Part shown: positions 8,951-16,800 of the stretch, piece after piece | How positions within the stretch are numbered: the first letter of the stretch is position 1 | Layout of the letters: each line of letters begins with the position of its first letter | Source of the DNA: Labrenzia sp. VG12 | GTDB taxonomy: Bacteria; Pseudomonadota; Alphaproteobacteria; Rhizobiales; Stappiaceae | Reading direction: 5' to 3' | Length of the DNA: 64,000 nucleotides | Assembly (NCBI RefSeq): GCF_002237595.1 | Contig: NZ_CP022529.1 | Location: 2,170,001 to 2,234,000 of the forward strand | Notes under the pieces: model-generated | Database searches by the model: none | Told to the model about the DNA's origin: nothing | Seen by the model: only the letters and a program-made list of their open reading frames with translations | Program-made: the position numbers and the translations under genes

Positions 8951-9739
8951 TCAATCGCTCACATCGCCAAAATACCGGCCAGGTGTCACGCCGAAGGCCT
9001 TCTTGAAGGTGGCGACAAAGGCGCTCGGCCCCTCATACCCGAGTTTGTGAGAGACGTCTGAGACGCTGCGGCCGGCCGCAAGCAGCTCCAGCGCCCGGAA
9101 CAGTTTCACCTGCCGGCACCAGGTGCGGTAGCTGAGACCGGTTTCCGCCTTGATCCGCCGTTCGAATGACCTGACGGAGGTCGTACAGCGCGCGGCCGCC
9201 TCGCTTAACGAGGGAATGTGAGCGGGACAGCGCACAATCCCGTCACACAGAGCCCGCAATTTGGGATCCTGCGGCATTGGCAGCTGCAAGGGCGCCGCCG
9301 GCAGCATCTTTAGCTGATCCAGGATCACCGCCGCGATCCTGGCAGCAGGCCCTTCCACGCTTGCCGCCCGCGGATAGGACATGAATTCAAGGATCAGCGC
9401 CCGTAGCAAGGTGGTGACCTGGATCACCTGCGGCGTTTGCGGCAGGTCCTGCGTGTGATCGAATTGCACATAGACGTAGCGGATTTCGGTGTCGGTCAGG
9501 TAGCGGGTCTGGTGAGACAACCGCGAGGGTAACCAGACGGCCCGTTCGGGCGGTGCGAAAAACGTGCCCATTTCGGTATCGATCGCAATCGATCCCTTGA
9601 CCACATGAAAGAGCTGCGCGGCATCGTGGGAATGCCAGCCATTATGTCCGATGCCCGCAGGCTGGCTCTTGGCATAGCCGATCAGCGGACCGGGAACGGC
9701 TTCGGTCGGAAATTCCGAGAGTTCGGGATGAATGCTCAT
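8951..9739 (-). CDS. AraC-family transcriptional regulator with cupin sensor
   Basis: 262-residue regulator. The N-terminal half is a cupin-like AraC ligand-binding domain (GHNGWHSHDAAQLFHVVKGS around residues 30-50, with paired His residues). The C-terminal hundred residues form the double helix-turn-helix ending GYEGPSAFVATFKKAFGVTPGRYF. I chose ATG at 9739 because the cupin fold begins soon after it; the ribosome binding site there is weak (GGAAGG about 16 bp upstream), so the start is less certain than the identity. The neighbouring UspA gene is in the same direction 67 bp downstream. Effector unknown. Confidence 0.87.
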   Translation of the reverse strand: MSIHPELSEFPTEAVPGPLIGYAKSQPAGIGHNGWHSHDAAQLFHVVKGSIAIDTEMGTFFAPPERAVWLPSRLSHQTRYLTDTEIRYVYVQFDHTQDLPQTPQVIQVTTLLRALILEFMSYPRAASVEGPAARIAAVILDQLKMLPAAPLQLPMPQDPKLRALCDGIVRCPAHIPSLSEAAARCTTSVRSFERRIKAETGLSYRTWCRQVKLFRALELLAAGRSVSDVSHKLGYEGPSAFVATFKKAFGVTPGRYFGDVSD

Positions 9740-9898
9740 GGGCGAATAATAGCCGCCTTCCTGCAGATTGCACAGTTGCTGAACCGGGCAAAACACCCGG
9801 TGCGCCTGTCCTTTGGGCGCCTTCAACCGGCTCAGGCTCAACCGGGGCAATGCCAGGGAAAGCGCCTTGAACCGGTGTGACCGCCTTCAGACCCGGTC

Positions 9899-10096
9899 TC
9901 AGTCTTCATCAGGGTCAAACAGCTGTTCAATTGGAAGGCCAAAGACGCGTGAAATGCGAAAGGCAAGCGGCAGGCTGGGATCATACCTGCCCTTCTCCAG
10001 CGCGATCACGGTCTGGCGCGTCACGTCAAGCCGTTCGGCGAGATCCGCCTGGGACCAGCCACGTTCGCCCCTCAGGGTTTTCAGATGGTTCCGCAT
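9899..10096 (-). CDS. Small XRE-family HTH regulator
   Basis: 65-residue protein made almost entirely of one Cro/CI-type helix-turn-helix (MRNHLKTLRGERGWSQADLA, then TRQTVIALEKGRYDPSLPLAFRI). Proteins of this size are usually dimeric repressors encoded beside a small membrane protein, as here. The ATG at 10096 overlaps the stop of the upstream membrane protein gene (TGATG), so the two are coupled and share a promoter. The two palindromes upstream of the pair (10503-10520 and 10541-10556) are the natural candidates for its binding sites. Confidence 0.9.
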   Translation of the reverse strand: MRNHLKTLRGERGWSQADLAERLDVTRQTVIALEKGRYDPSLPLAFRISRVFGLPIEQLFDPDED

Positions 10097-10479
10097 CACA
10101 TCTTCCAGCGAACGCCAGCCGTGGCAACGGACCACATGACAAACAGAAACGCGGCGAAATAGTTGAGGTCAACCGTCAGCACCGCTTCCAGCTTTGCGAG
10201 GAAAAGGGCAGCCAGGACACCAACCAGCAAGGTGATCGAACCGGCCACGGCCATGATCAGCCGCTCACGCTCGTCCACCTTGCGGTAATATCTGACCAGG
10301 GCCCACAGCACGAGAAGCATCGGCAGGGTCGCAAGACCGGACACCAGAACATGCGTCGAAAAACCGGACGCGCTGGTGTCCAGATAGGACTTTGCCCAAA
10401 AACTGGACGCAACAAACAGGGCGGTGGCCCCGAGCGTCTCGGCGACATATTGCAAGGAAAGACGGTCAAACCGGGTCAT
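10096..10479 (-). CDS. Small multi-pass membrane protein, partner of XRE regulator
   Basis: 127-residue membrane protein of unknown function with four predicted membrane segments: about residues 12-28 (AETLGATALFVASSFWA), 41-61 (STHVLVSGLATLPMLLVLWAL), 74-95 (LIMAVAGSITLLVGVLAALFLA) and 103-120 (YFAAFLFVMWSVATAG). A charged KVDERERL loop lies between segments two and three. This membrane protein plus small XRE regulator pairing is widespread. The start follows a GGAG-like site (cggctcctg on the plus strand). The gene is probably repressed through the twin palindromes just upstream. Confidence 0.78.
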   Translation of the reverse strand: MTRFDRLSLQYVAETLGATALFVASSFWAKSYLDTSASGFSTHVLVSGLATLPMLLVLWALVRYYRKVDERERLIMAVAGSITLLVGVLAALFLAKLEAVLTVDLNYFAAFLFVMWSVATAGVRWKM

Positions 10480-10502
10480 TGTCGGCTCCTGAAACGAACA
10501 AA

Positions 10503-10520
10503 TGTAAAGTGACCTTTACA
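10503..10520. promoter_or_regulatory. Palindromic operator 1 (TGTAAAG-N4-CTTTACA)
   Basis: Perfect 7-bp inverted repeat, TGTAAAG TGAC CTTTACA, 24 bp upstream of the membrane protein start. It shares its core with the second palindrome at 10541. Two copies of one palindrome in front of an operon that contains its own small repressor gene suggest autoregulation. Confidence 0.65.
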
Positions 10521-10540
10521 TTCCACATCAAAGATCAAAA

Positions 10541-10556
10541 GTAAAGCACGCTTTAC
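10541..10556. promoter_or_regulatory. Palindromic operator 2 (GTAAAG-N4-CTTTAC)
   Basis: Second copy of the same palindrome: GTAAAG CACG CTTTAC. Its centre is 37 bp from the centre of copy one. The 4-bp spacers differ (TGAC and CACG) while the arms are identical, as expected for a protein-binding site rather than a duplicated sequence. Confidence 0.62.
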
Positions 10557-10733
10557 ACTGTTTGTTGCAGACACACATTTGGCCGGCTTGGAGACCGCCG
10601 ATCTTTAACCACCCACTCAAAATTTGGCGGGTCGGAGACATATCCTGACAAAACACCGCTAACACGCAAGGCGCCGTTCGACCTAAAAACGGGTCACAGC
10701 GCTGTCGGACTGTTTCTCTTATCTGGCTACGGA

Positions 10734-11960
10734 ATGACCTACTTTACCCAAAACGCCCACCCGGACGAGATCAAGGGCTGGCGCTCGCCAGCCGTTCTCC
10801 TGATGATCATGGCAGGCGCCATGCAGCTGTCGTTTGCTGCGTGGTGGAACCTGATGAACAATTTCGCGGTTCAGGAGCTGGATTTCACCGGACGTGAAAT
10901 CGGCATCCAGCAGTCGATCCGCGAGATCCCCGGTTTCCTGAGTTTTCTGGCGATCTATCTGCTGCTCTTGATGCGCGAGCAGACGCTTGCCTATCTGTCG
11001 CTGCTGCTTTTGGGTGTCGGCGTCGCCATCACCGGCTATTTCCCGACGGCGATGGGCTTTTACATTACCACCCTGATCATGTCGATCGGCTTTCATTATT
11101 ACGAGACCATGGCCCAATCGCTGTCGCTGCAATGGCTGCCAAAGGCAACCGCCGCGGCCAGCATGGGCAAGATCATCTCGGTCGGCGCGTTTGGCCAGCT
11201 CATTGTCTATTTCCTGGTCGTCGTTGCGTGGGCCGCCTTCGACCTTTCCTTCGCGACCGTCTTCGCCATTGCCGGCGGACTGACCCTGGTGGTTCTGGCC
11301 TTCCTGATGATGGCCTATCCCCATTTCCGCGAAGGCGTGCCGCAGCACAAGAAGCTGATTCTGAAAAAGCGCTACTGGCTCTATTACGCCCTCACCTTCA
11401 TGGCCGGCGCCCGGCGCCAGATCTTCACCGTCTTTGCCGGCTTCCTGATGGTCGAACGTTTCGGCTATGAAGTTCATGAAGTCGGCATGCTGTTTTTTCT
11501 CAACGGCGTGTTCAACCTGGTCCTGGCCCCGGGCATCGGCAAGCTCATCGTCCGCTTCGGCGAGCGCAAGGCGCTGATCCTGGAATATATCGGGCTTGCG
11601 GGTGTCTTCGTGACCTATGCGTTCGTCACCAACGCAACGCTGGCCGCCGCGCTTTATGTGATCGACCATGCGTTCTTCGCCATCGCGATCGCGATCAAGA
11701 CCTATTTCCAGAAGATCGCCGACCCGGCCGACATCGCGCCGACCGCAGGTGTCGCCTTCACGATCAACCACATCGCGGCGGTGTTCATTCCGGCCCTGTT
11801 CGGCCTGATCTGGCTGGTCTCACCGGCAGCCGTGTTCCTCGCCGGAGCCGGCATGGCCGTGGTCAGCCTGGCGCTCTCCAGCCTGATCCCGAGCAATCCG
11901 GAGGAAGGCCGCGAGGTGGATTTCTGGTTCCGCAAGCCGGCGGCCCAACCCGCGGAGTGA
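10734..11960 (+). CDS. Major facilitator superfamily transporter
   Basis: 408-residue multi-pass membrane protein with about twelve hydrophobic helices and a charged central loop (HKKLILKKRYWLYY, about residues 205-218) between the two six-helix halves. A GIGKLIVRFGERKAL segment in the second half resembles the conserved loop between helices 8 and 9 of MFS carriers. Substrate cannot be told from sequence. The start ATG has only a weak AGG-type site. It is transcribed divergently from the XRE/membrane pair, with more than 170 bp between it and the twin operators. Confidence 0.85.
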   Translation: MTYFTQNAHPDEIKGWRSPAVLLMIMAGAMQLSFAAWWNLMNNFAVQELDFTGREIGIQQSIREIPGFLSFLAIYLLLLMREQTLAYLSLLLLGVGVAITGYFPTAMGFYITTLIMSIGFHYYETMAQSLSLQWLPKATAAASMGKIISVGAFGQLIVYFLVVVAWAAFDLSFATVFAIAGGLTLVVLAFLMMAYPHFREGVPQHKKLILKKRYWLYYALTFMAGARRQIFTVFAGFLMVERFGYEVHEVGMLFFLNGVFNLVLAPGIGKLIVRFGERKALILEYIGLAGVFVTYAFVTNATLAAALYVIDHAFFAIAIAIKTYFQKIADPADIAPTAGVAFTINHIAAVFIPALFGLIWLVSPAAVFLAGAGMAVVSLALSSLIPSNPEEGREVDFWFRKPAAQPAE

Positions 11961-12000
11961 CCCGGCGGCGCTCGCCGCAGACCATTGAGATCAATTGCAA

Positions 12001-12026
12001 AAAGGGCGGCCCCTGGGCCGCCCTTT
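12001..12026 (+). terminator. Hairpin after MFS gene
   Basis: A 12-bp perfect stem, AAAGGGCGGCCC / GGGCCGCCCTTT, with a two-base centre, 40 bp after the MFS stop. The following T-run is only TTT then C, so termination may be moderate. The 285-bp gap to the ferredoxin gene holds no other feature I can support. Confidence 0.6.
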
Positions 12027-12245
12027 CAGATTGCATCCAAACGCTCAGCTCATCCATCCGGACAAGTGCAGCGGCGCTGCGCGCCGATCCGGAACCCGGC
12101 GCGTCAGTACGAGCGACAGCGAGCACAAACCAGTCAAGCGTCTGAGTTCTCTGGTAAAGACGCGCCAAGGGCGCGGTTTCCTTCGAGATGCGCGCAAGCG
12201 CGTTCCTCAGGAGGAGGCTGAATGTGTTGACAGTTTGCCTGGAAT

Positions 12246-13045
<800 letters not shown>

Positions 13046-13297
13046 GGGGATACTCCAAACTTGACCATGCATGCCTGCCGACGCCCTGTTGCATTCGCAG
13101 GCTCACGTTAGAGTGATCTCCAATCCGCAAACACCCGGTTAAACCGATCTCACAAACTGCCCGTTGACGAAGAAGTCCCCAAAAAATTCGATTCGTGGTT
13201 AACGTGTTTTAACGCAGCTATCAAAACAGGATTCAAAAAGCCCTTGCATTTCCGCTGTTTTCCTGAATCGCTAAAATTTTAATGATCTGATTCGGCG

Positions 13298-13612
13298 TTA
13301 ACTTTTTTTGCTTTTTTGACTTGCGGTCAGAGCCTCGATTGCTGCAGGCGTCAGCTTGCAAACCAGCCAATCGGGCTTGATTGGGTTGGAAAACCAAGGC
13401 TCTGCCCAGCCTGCCTCGATACAGGCGCGAATTGTGCGTGCCGGAATTTCCCGTCCCTGATCGTCGAACAGAGGCAGCTTGCCGCCGGGCTGATCGAGCC
13501 CCTTTTTCAACCAGCGCTTTTGTGGCGCCGTTAATTTACTCGCCTTGAGTGCATCGGCAACAGCTGCGATTTCAGCTCCTTCCGCTGCGTCGCCTGCCTT
13601 CGATTCTGGCAT
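13298..13612 (-). CDS. Small conserved hypothetical protein
   Basis: 104 residues, no membrane segment or signal. The middle contains LTAPQKRWLKKGLDQPGGKLPLFD and WAEPWFSNPIKPDWLVCKLT, which look like a compact winged-helix-like fold, but I cannot assign a family. Coding character (GC-rich third positions, no internal stops) supports a real gene. It is divergent from the growth-pole-ring-like gene, with a 276-bp gap. An AT-rich stretch of about 170 bp (13130-13297) separates it from the Hpt gene. Confidence 0.65.
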   Translation of the reverse strand: MPESKAGDAAEGAEIAAVADALKASKLTAPQKRWLKKGLDQPGGKLPLFDDQGREIPARTIRACIEAGWAEPWFSNPIKPDWLVCKLTPAAIEALTASQKSKKS

Positions 13613-13888
13613 CCTGACCGCCCCCTAAGTGACTCACGCTATTGCCGTTTCTTGTTCGTTAGGAGAGATTGTGCCATTACAGTTACTGATGCGGCAAGGT
13701 GGGGAGAGAACCGTCGAACGAAAAGTTCGCGGTCGGTCAGCGGCGGCCCTCTCCACGTACAGGTTTTGCGACGCTGTCAGGTGGGCGGCGCGCGACGAGG
13801 ACGCATCCGGTAGACAACTGTAACAGGCTGAAAAATCAGTCTGGCTTGGTACCGGTGTGTAATGAGTACGGATGTGAGGCGACCCTAA

Positions 13889-16800
13889 ATGGCAAATCCG
13901 ACAAAGGCAAAAGATCCGGCGGAAGCGGCTCTGTCTGCTGTGGAAGAGGCCCTGAAACTCGATTTCGGCGGCCCTGAAACGGCATCGGCCCCTGCAACAG
14001 ACACGAGCGCAGCGGAGCCGGCAAAGCAGCCCCAGGCGGACACACGCGACACCAACCAGCGCGAGGAGCGCCCTGCGCGTCGTCGCGGCCGCGGCGGACG
14101 CCCGCCGGCGGCCAATGATGATCGCCGCAATATCGGCAACCTCATCTACGCCTTGCAGCGCCGTCCCTCTTCCGCGCCCTTCTGGGGTGCTCTTGCCCTG
14201 AGCGCCGTCTGGGCCGCACTCGGCAGCAGCCTGTTCATGAGCGCCTTCTCGGACAAGGTGACGTCCCTCACCGATCCGCAGGCCCTTATGTCCTCGCCGG
14301 AGATGATCCTGGCGGCTGTCGGTATCGTCGTGCCGATCATCTTCTTCTTTGTCATGGCCATGATGATCTGGCGCGCGCAGGAAATGCGTATCGTCGCCCG
14401 CGGCATGACGGAGGTCGCCCTGCGTCTGGCCGAGCCGGAAGACATGGCCAAGGAAAGCATTCTGAGCGTCGGCCAGGCCATCCGCCGCGAGGTCGCCGCC
14501 ATGGGCGACGGCATCGAACGCGCCATTGCCCGCGCCAGCGAGCTGGAAGTGCTCGTCCACAACGAGGTCTCCTCGCTGGAGCGCTCCTATAATGACAATG
14601 AACTGAAGATCCGCGCCCTGATCGAGGAACTGGTCAGCCAGCGTGAATCCATTGTCATGAACGCAGAGCGCGTGCGTGAGACCATCGCCGGTGCCCACGA
14701 GAACTTCGCCTCACAGCTCTCCAGCACGTCCGGTGAACTCGGCAACAATGTCGATCTTGCCACCCAGCGCATGATCGACGCCGTCAACAGCCGCGTGGAA
14801 GAACTGACCGCGACCGTCGACAGCCGCATCGAGTCTCTCGGCGCCACGCTGAATGCCTCCGGCAACGAACTGGTCGACAGCCTCACCGTTCGCGCGGAAG
14901 ACTATGTGGCGCGCCTGTCCACCACCGGCAACGACCTGGTCGACAGCCTGGCGGAAACCGGCGCCACCATGTGGGAGACGCTCACCGCCCGCGGCAACGA
15001 CGTCAATGCACGTTTCGCCGACACGGCCAACACCTTCGTGGAAACGCTTTCCGCGCGCAGCACGGAAATCAACGACACCCTCGCCTCTTCCAGCACGTCG
15101 GTGATCAACACCTTGAGCGAGAAAGCGGACGAGTTCCGTGTCACCCTGGAAACCACCGGCACGACCGTTGGCGACACCATCACGGCCCGCGGCGAAGAGA
15201 TCAACGCCAACCTGTCGCTGACCTCCGGCCGCCTGATCGACACCATCACCTCGCGCACCGAGGAACTGGTCACCACTGTCGACAGCCGCGTCACCTCGCT
15301 GGATGAATCCCTGGCCGAAACCGGCAACCGGGTTGTCGAGAGCATTTCCGAGAAAGGCCAGACGGTCACCGACACGATCTCGATCCGCGGTGCGGAAATC
15401 GTCGAGACCCTGTCGAGCCGCTCCACCGAAGTCGCCGAGATCCTGCGCGGCACCGGCGAAAGCATCGTGGTCGACCTCTCCTTGCGTGGCGGCGAAATCG
15501 CCTCCAAGCTGGACGAAACCGCCGGTTCCCTCACCGAGACCATCTCCGTGCGCGGCGGCGAACTGGCAGAGAAATTCGACAACATCTCCGAGCGCATCTA
15601 CACCGCGATCTCCATCGACGGCGCAGAGCTTGACCAGCGTCTGGCGGCCCGCAGCAACGAGATGGCGACGATCCTGGAACAGCAGACGGTCGGCTTCCGC
15701 GAAACCCTGGAAAGCGTTTCGGGCTCCTTTGCCGCCGGCCTTGGCGAGCAGACAAATGCCCTGACCCTGAAACTGGCCGAAACCGGCACCCAGCTGGCCG
15801 AACTGATCGGCAGCCGCGGCGACCGGGTCGCCGGCGACATCAACCAGATCAGCGGCCAGATCGCCGAAACGCTGGAAGTCCGCGGCCAGGCCCTGCAGGA
15901 AGGTCTGTCGACCCGTCTCACCGAACTGGAAACCATCGTCACCGACCGTGGCGGCCAGCTCATCGATGCGTTCGACACCAAGACCCTGCTGCTGTCCGAA
16001 GCCCTGGATTCGCGCCTGGGCACGCTCGATTCGACCTTCGCGGCCCGTGTCGACGCCATGGACGCGTCGCTTGGTGACCGCATCTCGGCCATGGACGCTT
16101 CCCTCGAGCAGCGTCATTCGGCAATCGATGCGACCCTGGGCGAACGTCTGGGCACCATCGACAGCTCGCTCGAGCAGCGTTTCACCGTGATGGATGCAAC
16201 GCTCACCGACCGCATCAGCACGATGGACACCTCGCTGGAACAGCGCCTCGGTTACATCGACACCTCGCTTGCCGACAAGATCGCCACCATGGACACGGCG
16301 CTGGAGCAGCGCTTCACGACCATGGATGCCTCGCTCAGCGACAAGGTCGCCACGATGGACACGGCACTTGGCGAGCGGATTTCCACCATGGATGCCTCTC
16401 TCGGCAGCCACATCAACACGCTGGATCTGACGCTGGATCAGCGCACGGCCGCCTTCGAGGCCACGCTGGAGGCGCGCACCCAGATCCTGTCCGACGCGAT
16501 CGAGAACCGCACCACCGGCATCAGCGATGCGCTGGAGGAAAAGACCCGCAACATCACCGATGTTCTGGCCGACCGCTCCGACGCCATCACGCTGCAGCTC
16601 GGTCAGCGCATCGAAGCTGCCGGCAACACCCTCGCCGAACGGGCCGAGGACATCGGCAACACGCTGTCCGAACGGGTTGACGGCGCTGCCACGTCCATGG
16701 CCGAGAAGGCGGAACTCCTGTCTGCGTCCATGACCAGCGGTACGGACCGGATCGACGAGACCCTCGACGCCCGGGCCCGCCAGATCTCCGAGACCCTGAT

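Noticed and set aside
13198..13211. CtrA-like TTAA pair upstream of the small hypothetical protein
   Set aside because: TTAACGTGTTTTAA has a six-base spacer, not seven. The surrounding sequence is AT-rich, so a chance match is likely.
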